Source of the DNA: Adineta ricciae
Taxonomy: Eukaryota > Rotifera > Eurotatoria > Adinetida > Adinetidae
DNA: 64,000 nt
Direction: 5' to 3'
Assembly: GCA_905250025.1 (NCBI GenBank)
Contig: CAJNOJ010000288.1
Coordinates: 1-64,000 of the forward strand
Below are positions 24,303-34,877 of this stretch, piece by piece. Made by a program: the position numbers and the translations under genes. The notes under the pieces are model-generated. The model had not been told where the DNA came from and searched no databases. It worked only from the letters and a program-made list of their open reading frames with translations. The first letter of the stretch is position 1. Every line of letters begins with the position of its first letter.

Positions 24303-25060
24303 TCAAAAAATGAAAGACGTACACTCTCGTTTTGTCTTTTTGTCAAGTTCATCTAAACGTTTCAGTTCAGCATCTTGCGCAGAAGAAGGTTGAACTTGTA
24401 GAACCTTCATGTCGAAAGGTCGAAGGATAACTATATCATCCCCTTTCTTCACTCTACTGAGTGGTACATATATCGATGCTACTTGCAGTGTCCCAGGCGG
24501 AACTTGGAGATCGACTACGATTTTGTTCATTGTGAGTCCTTGCGCTTTGTATGTAGTTATAGCGAAGGCAGGTACAATTGGTAGTTGTGTTCTTGTAACT
24601 TGAATGACTTGTGGAATTTTTCTCCCACTTTGCACTCGATCGAGTAAATGTCCGAAGAGTTGCTTTATAGGAACAGTGAATCGCTTTTTGATTAATGGAA
24701 TAGGAATTAGTTTAGGGCGAAGACCATCAAGATTTGTTTCTACTTGTGATGTATTAATTTCCACAAGTGCATATAATGGTTTTCGTATGTATATTGTATT
24801 GGAGGGAAATACATCGCTCTTTATCTTAAAATCTCCTGGCTCCTGCTGATCATCATATACGAGCTCTCGAAAAATTCCTTGTGTACCATTCGAAAGCCCT
24901 AGTTCACACGCAATGTTATCGGTGAGAAGTACAGGCATGTTGGGTACGAAGGGTAAGAGACCGGGTAGAAGCTCGGTCTTGTTATCTGATAGATGGACGC
25001 TAGTTCAAAAGCCGTTTGCGAAAGGTAATTACTAATTATTACATAACGAGACATTGAACA
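24303..25060 (-). pseudogene. PIF1-type helicase, C-terminal relic
   Basis: A 211-codon frame (24303-24938) carries the end of a superfamily 1B helicase: MPVLLTDNIACELGLSNGTQ, then PAFAITTYKAQGLTMNKIVV (motif V-like) and SIYVPLSRVKKGDDIVIL (motif VI). The frame extends upstream to about 25010 (VHLSDNKTELLPGLLPFVP); just before this, residues expected upstream appear in another frame, so a frameshift sits near 25010. The Walker A and B motifs are absent. Such genes come from true PIF1, which unwinds G-quadruplex and telomeric DNA, or from Helitron transposons, where the domain is fused to Rep. Without the N-terminal half I cannot tell which. Non-functional as a helicase. Confidence 0.7.
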
Positions 25061-25179
25061 CAATATTTTATTCATCATACTTATACACTTGACTATACTC
25101 GGTATCATACAAGTTATAAATGTTTTTCTCAAAATCGGTATCCTTGGTTTGAAAAATTTTTTTTTAATTCTCAAAAAAG

Positions 25180-25645
25180 TAACATCAGATTTGTCCTCTC
25201 CGACCCCAAAATGTCTTCGGTAAATTTTCCAAAAAAAACTGTTTTTTACAAAAAAATAACGCCCGATTCGAGTTCATCGCCCCAAATAACTCCTTCGTCA
25301 AATTTTATAAAACAGCTTTTTTTCATAAAAAAATGGTCCTTTGTCTCAAAAAAACTTTTTTTATGGAAAATTTCGAGAAACTAACATCAGATTTGAGTTC
25401 CTGGACCCCAAAAACCCTTTCGTAAAATTTTATAAAAAAAAAGTTTTTTGTAAAAAAATGGTCCTTTGTCTCAAAAAAACTTTTTTTATGGAAAATTTCG
25501 AAAAACTAACATCAGATTCGAAGTCTCCGCATCGAAATACATCTGGAAATGTCTTTTCCGAAAAATCGATTTTCAATGTTTTTTTGACCCTGCGGACATA
25601 CAAGCAAACAAGCAAACAAGCAAGCAAGCAAGCAAACAATTTATG
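25180..25645. repeat. Degenerate tandem repeat (about 125-bp units) ending in a CAAGCAAA simple repeat
   Basis: A block beginning AAAAAATGGTCCTTTGTCTC and running to AAACTAACATCAGATT occurs at about 25327 and 25453, nearly identical; more diverged half-units (AACATCAGATTTG, GTAAATTTTCCAAAAA) precede them. A (CAAGCAAA)n run follows at 25600-25638. Apparent open frames here are by-products of the repeat. Confidence 0.75.
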
Positions 25646-25659
25646 TTTCTAAGACTCTT

Positions 25660-26216
25660 CTCTACGAGAAAGAGAACATTACGCTTGATTTAGTATATTT
25701 ATCAATGAAATCGTTTATTAAAATAGCAAAAAACAAAATTATTCACTAGAAAAGGTCTATGAAACTAATCAAAGTATTGCAAAGAATTCTGTGAAACATT
25801 TTGGTCAAACACAACCAAAAAATCGCATATTCGTTTGTGCAATAAATTGATAAATTTAAATCATCTGCGCATAAGAGAAAACAACAAATAACGTTTCATT
25901 TTGATTTGTAATAATGCCGATTTTAGCTAGAAAGTGTGCATAATGGGAAGAATGTTCAATATAAATAAGGGAAATGAAAACAATCTAAATCTCAAAACTA
26001 CTGAATTTAAAAAATTTCAAATCTTGGACTTAATACAAGCCCATGGGCTTATAATACTTCATTCGTATTGTTCCTTCTTGGGTGGACTTCTATCATAGGA
26101 CGTGGTTTATATCAAAGACATTGGCGAAAAAAATTACAGCTGAGTACAGCAAAATAAAAGCAATCATAATAAATGAAGTACTGGGAAAAAACTCGTCGAC
26201 TACGTAAAAATCGATT
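25660..26216. other. Intergenic stretch
   Basis: AT-rich; no gene seen. Confidence 0.45.
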
Positions 26217-26561
26217 TCATACGATGCAGGTTCCTTTCAGCGTCTTTTTCCAATTGTTCCTTCTGATTTTTTCATTCATCATGTTAACTTTTTGCCCTTC
26301 GATCACCACTTTTTCCACTTCTAAGTTGCAAATTTTATCTTTACTGTCCGCCACAGCTATTAACATTCCTCCCCCTGCAATCCAGCCCGCAATCGGTATC
26401 CAGGCAACAAATATTGTTGCAATCTCCAAGTTTTCAACACGATTTCTATGCCATTCAAGATCCTTTTCGACACCATTAAGCCGTGTTTGTAATTCATTCA
26501 GGAAGCGTTGAGCGGCTTTCGTGTTATCAACAGTGCCATTTCGAACACCTTCATAGGACAT
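26217..26561 (-). CDS. Hypothetical coiled-coil protein with central glycine-rich hydrophobic segment
   Basis: Open frame of 114 codons. A helical stretch (NELQTRLNGVEKDLEWHRNR) is followed by a glycine-rich hydrophobic segment (IFVAWIPIAGWIAGGGMLIA) and a second charged helix. A CAG acceptor just upstream of ATG 26561 (about 26573) and a GTATGA after codon 112 suggest it is an internal exon of a larger gene. The helix - glycine-rich hairpin - helix layout is seen in several helical membrane-inserting proteins, but I have no family match. Confidence 0.45.
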   Translation of the reverse strand: MSYEGVRNGTVDNTKAAQRFLNELQTRLNGVEKDLEWHRNRVENLEIATIFVAWIPIAGWIAGGGMLIAVADSKDKICNLEVEKVVIEGQKVNMMNEKIRRNNWKKTLKGTCIV

Positions 26562-26589
26562 ATAGCTCGGCTGAAAGTATTACTGAAAC

Positions 26590-26745
26590 TATGTATAACA
26601 AAATCTATTCCTATCTATTTCTAAACGTACATGAAGGTGGGCTTAGAGACAGAGCTGAACCTATCCTATCTATTCCTAAACTGGCATGGGTGAATAGACA
26701 TAGCTAAATTTATCGCTATCTATTCCTAAGTATGTATAGGAGTGT
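26590..26745. repeat. Three degenerate repeats of CTATCTATTCCTAA
   Basis: CTATCTATTTCTAAAC, CTATCTATTCCTAAAC and CTATCTATTCCTAAG occur about 50-60 bp apart. A worn minisatellite; no function seen. Confidence 0.5.
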
Positions 26746-26957
26746 ATTAGGAATTCGTCACTTATATTATAAGTCGAATTAGGCAGCTACTCAGACTATC
26801 TAAACCATATAGATGACACTATAAAGACTTTCATAAAATCTCGTAAAAGTGAGTATATAAGCGAGAAAAGAATATGTCAAGCAGTGCACATGATATTGCT
26901 GTATTCCCAGATAACATATCAATTCGTACGTCTCAGAAGGGTTGATTTAAAGATTAA

Positions 26958-27305
26958 ATGATTTATAGATTTTTCTTCGACTCTGTGTACTGTCTCACTT
27001 CTTTTGAGTTGAGTTTTTCAGATAAATATAATATGACATCGTATTTGAGTATGAGATTAATTTTATCAGCTTTCGTTTTTCGTATAAATACTTATTATAT
27101 CAGTATATCTACATCATTCATAAAAAATCAATTTTCTACGATGCATTCGAACATGGCCTTNTTTTTCAATTTATTTCGAACGAAATCTGAACGAGAAGAA
27201 ATTTCCCAAAGAGTTCACATGCGTTTAGTTCGACAACATAGTGGAACTGTTATACCGCCATCGGCTTCGAATTTACGTAAACAATCAATAGTTTCAACGC
27301 ATTAA
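26958..27305 (+). CDS. Fragments flanking a single-N join; right side is the C-terminal tail of an unknown protein
   Basis: Right of the N at 27161, 47 codons run to TAA 27305: FFNLFRTKSEREEISQRVHM, then RLVRQHSGTVIPPSASNLRK. This basic, Ser-rich tail looks like the cytoplasmic end of a membrane receptor, but too little remains to name it. Left of the N, the same frame is hydrophobic (LSMRLILSAFVFRINTYYIS) with weak coding character. The two sides need not belong together. Confidence 0.35.
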   Translation: MIYRFFFDSVYCLTSFELSFSDKYNMTSYLSMRLILSAFVFRINTYYISISTSFIKNQFSTMHSNMAXFFNLFRTKSEREEISQRVHMRLVRQHSGTVIPPSASNLRKQSIVSTH

Positions 27306-27574
27306 CAATTCTTTTTTCCAAATGTTGAATTACTTTTCTAGTTTATGTTTTTTCAAAAATAATATGAATCAATGAAAAGAAAAAAACGATTTTACTCCGT
27401 CTTTTCTCGTCTGAATGACATCAATCACAACAATCTATATGCCTGCTGTTGCGACGCAATGCTTCTACATGAAGAAATTCATCTTCATTTACCTTTATTC
27501 ATACAGAAAAATAAACACAATGGCAATAAAGTAATTATTTCGCAGTGATAAAATACTCAAAGACTATTCAGTTA

Positions 27575-27710
27575 CATAGGGCGATCTAAAAGTTCTGGAA
27601 ACTGCGCTGTATTTAATCGAGAAAATGACATTTCATCAGTCTTTTCACATTATGTGTTTGCAACACTCGCTGTGATATTCTATGGAAAATTTCTGCCTTT
27701 TAAGTAACTA
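27575..27710 (+). repeat. Plus-strand arm of an inverted duplication containing an exon-like segment
   Basis: This arm matches the reverse complement of about 28482-28610 at roughly 80 percent by eye. Both code a similar short segment (ENDISSVFSHYVFATLAVIF here; ENHISSVFPHDMFGTFGVIL there) ending LPFK or LPFN and a stop. Confidence 0.6.
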
Positions 27711-28080
27711 TTCTGATATTCCTTTCCAGTAAAGAATATGGATTCAATAGACCGTTTTGGTTATTGCTCGAGGCTTCAGAAATCTTTGTCGGAAATGATT
27801 AAATTTTAGTAATAACACGCGTGTTTATCAGATTGATATGTGCCATCACGATATTCGACGAAAGTCTGCACTATAAGACCTGAGTTAAAGACAGAAAGTA
27901 GTATACAAACATTTTTTTCCATCAATAACCGGCAGGAACAATGATATAGGTCATGTATTTAGTGATTTTTGAATTATTACATGTTTAAGAATGGTTCTTA
28001 TTGTATTTTGCAACACTACTTATAAAAGTAATAATAAACTTTTAAGTTCATAAAGAAGAATTTATTTAAAAAAAGATTTG
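27711..28080. other. Intergenic stretch
   Basis: AT-rich spacer inside the inverted duplication; nothing recognisable. Confidence 0.4.
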
Positions 28081-28099
28081 CTGACGTAGTTACTCTAAG

Positions 28100-28276
28100 A
28101 CGAGCGATCGGTTCTTGTCGGATCCGGTAGGAATTTATCGGAATCTCTAGTACAGAAATCCGACCGGAAGTTGTGGGATGTCGGAAAGTATCGGAAATGA
28201 TCAGGATCCTATCGAAACCTTGGAATTTTCACATCTTCCGACATCCGACAACTTCCGATGGGATGATTTCGACCTG
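28100..28276. mobile_element. GC-rich MITE-like element, divergent copy C, with an internal foldback
   Basis: Rich in CGGA/TCCG like copies A, B and D, and its right end TTTCGACCTGG reads CCAGGTCGAAA on the other strand, the family terminus. The left end is not clear. Inside, 28165-28186 and 28236-28257 are 22-nt inverted repeats with one mismatch (CGGAAGTTGT..GATGTCGGAA), able to form a hairpin. Confidence 0.5.
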
Positions 28277-28283
28277 GATAGTG

Positions 28284-28610
28284 TCAGTTGGTTTTCATCA
28301 TGAGTTTTTTTAAGGCATGAAAAGCCTTGTCGCTGTTAATCTGCCAATGAGAGAGAAGAAATTGAGCTTTGCCGGACATAAAAAAGTTAAACAGCAGTTG
28401 CAACAATTTGATTAAGATGATAACCAAGACTGTCTGTTCAAAAACGTACTTTTTGCTCGGAAACAATATGAAAAGAGTTAGTTAAAAGGCAGAAATTTTC
28501 CAAGTAATATCACACCAAATGTGCCGAACATATCATGTGGAAAGACTGATGAAATGTGATTTTCTCGAGTAAATACAGTGCAATTCCGAGAACTTTAAGA
28601 TCATCCAATG
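28284..28610 (-). CDS. Small membrane-protein gene fragment of the local family
   Basis: Last exon 28284 to about 28429 follows TTTGAACAG and codes a hydrophobic helix (TVLVIILIKLLQLLFNFFM) and a basic tail. Upstream, 28482-28560 codes MFGTFGVILLGKFLPF, comparable to the helix exons at 3.6 and 22.8 kb, but this frame stops before any donor, so the copy may be broken. Confidence 0.3.
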
Positions 28611-28845
28611 TACTTGTCACGAGAAGTATTACTTTGTTTTTCTGCCAAGTACTTACATGAAAGTTTACTCAATTTAACACCATTTAATCTCACAACTGTT
28701 CGTCTGTTAACAACAGATAGAGGAAGTCATATTATAGCAAAGACAAAGTAAAGCACGGAATCTCCTATTTACTTAAAACGCATTAAACTGTTCTTTTCGT
28801 TTTCTAATGAATGAAAACGTTGAATATAAAACTGAAATCGGCTGA

Positions 28846-29415
28846 TCAATTCTTTGTTACTTCTTTATCACCAGCACTTTTTTGGATAATTTCAATCCAA
28901 TATCCATCAGGATCCAAGATAAATGCGATGTGTCTCATTTGTCCGTCTTCGGGGCGTTTTTTGAATCGAACTCCCAACGTTGTAAAACGATCACAAGCTT
29001 TATGAAGGTCATCGACAAACACGCAGATATGTCCAAATCCTTTATGTTCGGGTTCATTGCCGGATTTGTAACCTTGAAAATCACTTTCTGGTAATTCTGT
29101 ACCCCAATTGTGGCATAATTCGAGAATACCTTGTTGTTGCCATAACCAACCCATCAGCTGATCGTGATTATCTCGATCAGGAACAGCTGATTGCGGATAA
29201 CATAGGAAATAATTCGTGAATTTACCAGCAGGCATTGACATCACACGAACAAGAGTCATCCCAAGTATACGAGTATAGAAATCTAACGAAACTCGCGGAT
29301 CTTTTATACGAATCATGGTATGAGAAAACCCATACGCTGATGTTGTGGTATCCAATGGACCCGTTGGTAGTGAACTTGGATCAGGAGGTTGATAATTCTC
29401 AGGAAGACTTGACAT
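28846..29415 (-). CDS. GLO1: Lactoylglutathione lyase (glyoxalase I)
   Basis: Single-exon gene, 189 residues against 184 in human. It converts the hemithioacetal of methylglyoxal and glutathione to S-D-lactoylglutathione in the cytosol, the first step of the glyoxalase pathway. The two-repeat VOC fold is complete, with the metal ligands at His32 (SHTMIRIKDP; Gln in human, His in yeast and bacterial enzymes), Glu99 (GILELCHNWG), His129 (GFGHICVFVDD) and Glu175 (GYWIEI). The substrate-clamp segment ..KKRPEDG..RHIAFILDPDG is typical. No signal or targeting peptide is seen. The ATG at 29415 follows an in-frame-stop region, so the start is well placed. Confidence 0.95.
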   Translation of the reverse strand: MSSLPENYQPPDPSSLPTGPLDTTTSAYGFSHTMIRIKDPRVSLDFYTRILGMTLVRVMSMPAGKFTNYFLCYPQSAVPDRDNHDQLMGWLWQQQGILELCHNWGTELPESDFQGYKSGNEPEHKGFGHICVFVDDLHKACDRFTTLGVRFKKRPEDGQMRHIAFILDPDGYWIEIIQKSAGDKEVTKN

Positions 29416-30023
29416 TTTGAATGCTTTTATATGGAATCCGAAAATTTACTACGCTATTCGAGATCGAGGTGACGAAAACAACTGTCTCATCAAAGTCGAT
29501 TGAGATTGGATAGGATCATGATACCAATCTATTTATTTTGAATATTAAATTTCCATGAATTGCGAAGAATTTTTTAAATTAAATTCTTATGATTTATTTT
29601 TCTCTATACTTGATGATACTTTCCGTATCATAGATGTCTCTAGAAGTAAACTGTGCGTTTTCACACTACTCTATCAAGATCAGAGGCCGATTGCCCATAT
29701 TGGAATTACTTTTAGAGACGAGAAGACGTGACATAACTTCTCTGAAATCAGTCAATTACTTGTTGATTATTCGATACTTAATTTACAAAAATGGATTTTG
29801 GCCTATAGTGAACTATGAGTGTGTCTGGAAGAGTCCAGAGCTTATTTTAATTCTCTCCTTCAGATTTCAGTCTTTATTGTTTGATAAGAATTTCGTCTAT
29901 GGGTGACTAATTTCCTGGTGAAATCGAGTCTACCTAGGTCTAATCCTACGGATTTCTTTCGAATGATATTCATTTAATTAGAAAAACCAATGTTAATCGC
30001 TGAATATCTTCTGAGATGAGATT
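29416..30023. other. Intergenic stretch
   Basis: A 90-codon plus frame at 29634-29906 has no recognisable family. Otherwise AT-rich spacer. Confidence 0.45.
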
Positions 30024-31073
30024 TTAAGTAACAAGAGTCGATTTATTGATAACAATAGATGTATCATGAAGAATAGTTTGAAAATCTTTATAAAGGATCA
30101 TCTTTTCATTAAGAAAATATTCGGTAGCCCATCGTTGAAAATCTTTTTCGATATTTTCTTGAACTAATTTGACAAATTCTTGAATTTTCTTGGTTAATTC
30201 TTTCGATGATGGATCATCGTATGGTGACCATTCGGTTTGATTGAAACTCAATTCTATCGCTTTGATAACTGTCCATGAAAGATCATTATCACCTGGATAA
30301 AATTCTAGAGAATTCCAATAATTGAATGATTTGAATAGTTGAATTTGTTCATTGGAAAGTATTTGTTGTAAATCGTCTTCCAGATTCAGTTGATTGTAAG
30401 GATTTGATTGAAGAATGAAACCATATTCAATAAACAAATCAACATTCGAATGTGGATTGTAAAGAAATGTAATTTGTTCGTTGAATTCAATGGATTTGAT
30501 TGCATAAATGTCATACGAACGTGTCGTCGGGTTAAATTTCGAAATTGTATTTGGTTGAACTGAATGATTGACAAAATCTAAGTATGGAATGAGACAAAGA
30601 TTGTCATCTTGTTCTTTCGAATCTCTTTCCATATCGAAGTGAACACATCGAGTATTGATCGCATAATAAGCCCAGAGGAATTCTTCGTCGTTGTATTGCG
30701 TAAATTTGTTTCGTGATTGATTGTATTTCTCCAGATGCTTTTTCATTGGATTCGTTAATTGTCGAGGATATTGTTCAGTCGAAAATCGTCTCCAAGATGG
30801 AATACATGAAATACTTCGAAGAAATTTCACATATGGATGCAATTTTTCTTGTAACAAGTGAAGAATGATATGTTCAAAACCTGAGAAATCTTCGATTTGA
30901 TAAGAAGGTTTTATAAAGAGCGTTTCGGGGATCGAGAGAACAAGAGAATCTTTTTCGATGAATGGTTGACAAGAATAAAGACCGAAACCGTGGTGATCGG
31001 AAAAGGAAACAGTGACATTGTCTGTGTGAACTCCGAGAGAATTGAACCATTGAAGAAATTCTTCGATATTCAT
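30024..31073 (-). CDS. SET-domain protein methyltransferase (SETD3/SETD4/RuBisCO-methyltransferase-like)
   Basis: Single exon, 349 residues. The N-terminus (FLQWFNSLGVHTDNVTVSFS) and the split SET domain fit the SETD3/SETD4/LSMT group: GFGLYSCQPFIEKDSLVLSI (S-adenosylmethionine loop), LIPYLDFVNHS at 162-171 with the conserved NHS, then QITFLYNPHSNVDLFIEYGF and the substrate-binding helical part after 240. Group members methylate lysine or histidine on non-histone or histone proteins. It is shorter than SETD3 and closer in size to SETD4, but I cannot assign it to one. The gene lies tail-to-head about 70 bp downstream of the end of the kinase-like gene on the same strand. Confidence 0.85.
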   Translation of the reverse strand: MNIEEFLQWFNSLGVHTDNVTVSFSDHHGFGLYSCQPFIEKDSLVLSIPETLFIKPSYQIEDFSGFEHIILHLLQEKLHPYVKFLRSISCIPSWRRFSTEQYPRQLTNPMKKHLEKYNQSRNKFTQYNDEEFLWAYYAINTRCVHFDMERDSKEQDDNLCLIPYLDFVNHSVQPNTISKFNPTTRSYDIYAIKSIEFNEQITFLYNPHSNVDLFIEYGFILQSNPYNQLNLEDDLQQILSNEQIQLFKSFNYWNSLEFYPGDNDLSWTVIKAIELSFNQTEWSPYDDPSSKELTKKIQEFVKLVQENIEKDFQRWATEYFLNEKMILYKDFQTILHDTSIVINKSTLVT

Positions 31074-31142
31074 CGATCTGAAAACGAATTTGAGAATTTA
31101 TTTGTGAAATAAAGCACAGAAATAACAACGTGAAGAAAATGT

Positions 31143-32980
31143 TTATTTAATTGAGTGAATAGGAGGAGGCACAGGCTTTTTCGTCGACTTTTTCGTTATT
31201 TTACTCATTTGATATTCGATATTTGTCCAAAAAAGATTCTTCAAATTTTGTAATAAAAGTGTCTGTCGAATTTGTAACGAAGTTAAATCCATAAAATCAC
31301 TATTATAAATACTTCCATCTGTCACTATTTGTTGACATTGTCGATTCAACGAATTGAATTCCGTGAGAAATGTGACATTCGCATCCGGTTGAACTAATGA
31401 TGATAATAACGAACAGAGTTCATGGAGAGAATCTTTATTAAATTCTCTCATTTGACAAAGATTCGATGACATATTACATGTCGCGTGACAATACGAATCA
31501 TAGGAACAATCTTTGTTCGAACGGCATTGATTTGGAAGACGAGATAAGATCGATTTCGACGAAATGATGTGATTGGTTTTTAACATCTAAATAAAAAATA
31601 ACGAAGGGTAAAAATACAGAGAATAGTAATGAGAATGAAACACATTCGGTGTTATTTGCAATTAGAAAATGTTTAGTTAATTCACTCGTAAACGTCTTCT
31701 TGGTATCTACCTGTACTACTCGATCTCTCGACATCGAATTTGAAAAGATTTACTTTAGATTCATAATCTTTGTCATAGCCGAATGACTTAGCTAATGGTT
31801 GACATAAATGTAAATGTTGATCGGAATCTTGATAGTGCCATGTATCACTGAAATATTCGGTAATTCCAACAGCTAATCGTACTCGTTGGTACCAATTCGG
31901 TCGTTCTGATCCTGTAAGTAGTTCTAGAAAAGAAAAAGTCAAATGTGAAGTTGATTTTAAAGGAAAATATTATAAACCTTGTTTGTCATCGAAAGGTAAT
32001 TTAGGATGGAGAACTTTTTCAACTGCAAAGATATGACCGCATGTACCAACTATCTTTGGTGTGTAAAATTTATCGGAGAGTAATAATGTATAGACGAATT
32101 CATCGATTTGGACAAGTGACCAAATACTGCGTGCTTCAGATAAACTTATCTAAACAAATGTTCAATGAAATGAATAAAATCATCTTAAGAACTTACTTTG
32201 CCATCTTTGTTAAAATCAGCCAAAGTCATCAACTGTTCAACGAAAGCTTCGGAATTTTCTAATGTGATTGTTTTCTAAACAAAAGCTGGTTTAATCCCAT
32301 CAAATTTATCGATAAAACAAACCTGAACATGTTGTTGCAATGCATTGTAAAGTACATCTAATGTCGCATCATCTTGAGGAAACTTAAAATGTTCTTTCAC
32401 ATCTCCCGATGGATTCGATTTGCTCAATGGATGTCTTAAATAGCAACGAATGACTTGATGTTCATCATTATCTTCAAATAACTATATGAAAAAAAAAGTC
32501 AATCAGACCATTCTTATTTATAAAAAAAATTCCATTGTACCCGTGAACGAAAATGTTTATGAGCTCCTAAACAATTCTGCAGTTGAATCGTTTTCGTTGT
32601 GCATAGTTCTGGGCATAAATGACCACCAACTAAACCTTCCGAATACGCATGACACTTGACAAAATACAAATAAATCAAATATTAGTTATTTAAGAAACCA
32701 AATTACCACAAAACTTGTACATTCTTCATTGAAACAAGTTGGATCGATATAGGTGTAATATGAATAGAATATCGAAAGAACTATCAGGAGAATGATGAGA
32801 ACAATCAAATAGAGAAAACGATTTGAAGATGATTCCTATGAATAAAATTAAGAAAAAAGATTTTGTTTGAAGAAGACAATTTCCTACTTCGGGTTGAGTT
32901 TTTCGCACATTTGATGAATACGATCGATGATAATCATCATCTTTTTTGGAGGAAATATATTCTCGTAATGGATATGACAC
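31143..32980 (-). CDS. FAM69/DIPK1-like secretory-pathway protein with kinase-like fold
   Basis: Eight exons, all minus: 32888-32980, 32707-32835, 32541-32654, 32323-32481, 32197-32274, 31978-32149, about 31733-31923, 31143-31586. A cytoplasmic basic N-terminus is followed by a type II anchor (LYLIVLIILLIVLSIFYSYY) and a Cys-rich lumenal part (CHAYSEGLVGGHLCPELC). An EF-hand-like insert follows (DFNKDGKISLSEARSIW), then a kinase-like core (IVGTCGHIFAVEKVL) and a C-terminal Cys cluster (QCRSNKDCSYDSYCHATCN). This order is that of FAM69 (DIPK1) proteins, vertebrate ER residents of about 430 residues. The donor of the seventh exon is uncertain: strong GT sites give the wrong phase and only weak ones keep frame. 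Confidence 0.8.
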
Positions 32981-33230
32981 TAAACAATAAGAAAACAGAT
33001 CTTTTCAAGACAAAACTTTGTTCGTATTTACTCATTCTCAACGAGATTTGATGGAAAACTGAAATTACATCTGAAAATAAAAGTGATTGAAAAATATATA
33101 TAAAATAAGGCAAAATAAATGGACGGTGCAAATGATTATCATGAGATTTTGTTACAAAATACAAAACAAACACACTGATTGTTAAAAAAATATTCAAAAC
33201 GAGCACGATTAAGGAAGAATTTTCATTTGT

Positions 33231-34252
33231 TTATCGTCGTTGATTTGCAGGATGATTATTACTACCACCACCAACTGGACGGTAAGGACTTCTTTCATTA
33301 TCATCATGTAACCAAGTCTACAAGATTTCATTAATGAAAAAGATTTTTCTTTCAAATCGATCTTTTACTTGAAGCTCTTCGTTGGTCACTTGTAAATTAT
33401 TAACTCGACGTTCCATCGTTGCCATCCATTCTTTGTACATTTGTTCCCAAGTTGCGACCTTCATATGATTTCATATTTTAATTGAAGTGGTGTTCGGAAA
33501 AAAAGAGACTTACTTGTTTCTTTGCTTCTTCTTCTCGTTGAGCTAAATCGGCCATTTTTTCTGAATGATCTCGTTTCATTCGTTCGTAGATTTTCTGTAA
33601 AGAACAATTTTTCGCTTCGCTTCAAAGGTGAATTCATAATTTACTCTGTAATCTTCGTTTTCCACACGTAATGCTTCGCAGAGATTCTTGGTTTCGGTTA
33701 AATCATTTTGTGTTATGTCCAACGCTCGATCAAGTACCTGAAAAAATCAATCGTAGAAATATATTTTGTTGTAAATATGGAGGAAAACCTCTTTAGCAGT
33801 TCGTTCTTCTTCCGTTTGTTTCTTTTCAAGTTTTAATTGTTCGACCAATTGTTCATTATTATATTTTTCAATATCCAGTAATTTTTTCAGATCATTACAT
33901 TTTGAACATGGACCAGAATTGCTTGATGATTGTTTATCTTTTTGTTCGAGTAATTTCTTCAATTGTGTACTCGATTTTCTTTCGTTTTCGAGAAGTTTTT
34001 CATATTCTTCGCATTTTTCACATGGCTTCGTTCTTTCTGGTCGATTCAACCTACGAATAAAGAAGTTAATTCTTCAAAAGTCTCGTTGAATTTTCAACAA
34101 ACCCAGGTACACTGGTATTAACATATTCTTTTTCTAATTTGACAACAGTTGTAGCTTTAGCGCGACGTAATTCATCGAGTTTTGTTTTATAGTCAGCAAC
34201 TTGTCGTTCGAGCTACAAAGAAGAATCGTTGATAAGAATAGATTGAAGAAGA
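33231..34252 (-). CDS. Coiled-coil protein, 3' part (5' end lost at gap)
   Basis: At least six exons, minus strand, introns 50-60 nt. Segments in order: LERQVADYKTKLDELRRAKA, then NRPERTKPCEKCEEYEKLLE.., VLDRALDITQNDLTETKNLC, KIYERMKRDHSEKMADLAQR, VATWEQMYKEWMATMERRVN and a last exon TWLHDDNERSPYRPVGGGSN ending in TAA. Nearly all is charged heptad-like helix with two C-x2-C pairs (PCEKCEEY, PCSKCNDL). It looks like a cytoskeletal or Golgi-type coiled-coil protein; no family named. The 5' end is cut by the N at 34253. Confidence 0.65.
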
Positions 34253-34253
34253 N
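34253..34253. other. Single-N assembly join at an inverted duplication
   Basis: To the right, about 115 bp are an identical reverse complement of part of the coiled-coil gene to the left (33787-33905). See the entry at 34254. Confidence 0.75.
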
Positions 34254-34410
34254 TTCAAAATGTAATGATCTGAAAAAATTACTGGATATTGAAAAATATA
34301 ATAATGAACAATTGGTCGAACAATTAAAACTTGAAAAGAAACAAACGGAAGAAGAACGAACTGCTAGATCCGCTGTTGGTCGTGCTGTTGCCATGTTGTA
34401 CTATGTTTAA
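34254..34410 (+). CDS. Inverted, identical partial copy of the coiled-coil exon with a different end
   Basis: Codes SKCNDLKKLLDIEKYNNEQL and onward to EEERTA exactly as the minus-strand gene, without a single base change over about 115 bp, then switches to RSAVGRAVAMLYYV and a stop, where the other copy goes on to AKE and an intron. Either a second, inverted gene copy joined by scaffolding or a true palindromic arrangement. Confidence 0.5.
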
Positions 34411-34679
34411 ACAGTTATTTTATTTACATGAGTAAACTTCTTCAAGAGCTTTTCGATCAATTGCTTCGTTCTTTTTTTTTGATGGATAATCGAACAAACC
34501 AACAGATTTCATTCGATAGAGGTCGAACATATCTATACTCAAAACGGATGTTCTTCTCATTTGGAACACCATGAATATGATGCGTGTAATCGAAGATTTT
34601 CCTAAATGTTTGTTCTTCTTCAGAAAGTGGAAAACCTTGAAGTCAGTTTAGTGGAGTTAATTTCATTGAAAGTAGAATG
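34411..34679. other. Intergenic stretch upstream of tRNA
   Basis: No gene seen. Confidence 0.4.
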
Positions 34680-34751
34680 TCCGCGGTAGTATAGTGGTTA
34701 GTATCCCCGCCTGTCACGCGGGAAACCGGGGTTCGATTCCCCGCCGCGGAG
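34680..34751 (+). tRNA. tRNA-Asp (anticodon GTC)
   Basis: 72 nt, full cloverleaf: acceptor TCCGCGG/CCGCGGA with discriminator G, A-box TAGTATAGTGGTTAGTA, anticodon arm CCCGC-CTGTCAC-GCGGG with GTC, B-box GGTTCGATTCC. No intron. A T6 run follows within 15 nt and can end RNA polymerase III transcription. Confidence 0.97.
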
Positions 34752-34877
34752 TGACTTCTTTTTTGCTTCTTATTGCGTCGTAAAAAACGAACGAATTTAA
34801 AAGATTGATTCTTTTCAAAATAAAAAATGGACGTATCTTTCTTTTTCATAAAAGGTAATGCGAAGAAAAAAAGAATA

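Noticed and set aside
24409..24849. Plus-strand frames over the helicase relic
   Set aside because: Shadows of the recognisable minus-strand helicase coding sequence.
25341..25693. Plus- and minus-strand frames with FFYGKFR and KQASKQ repeats
   Set aside because: They arise from the tandem A/T-rich repeats and the CAAGCAAA run.
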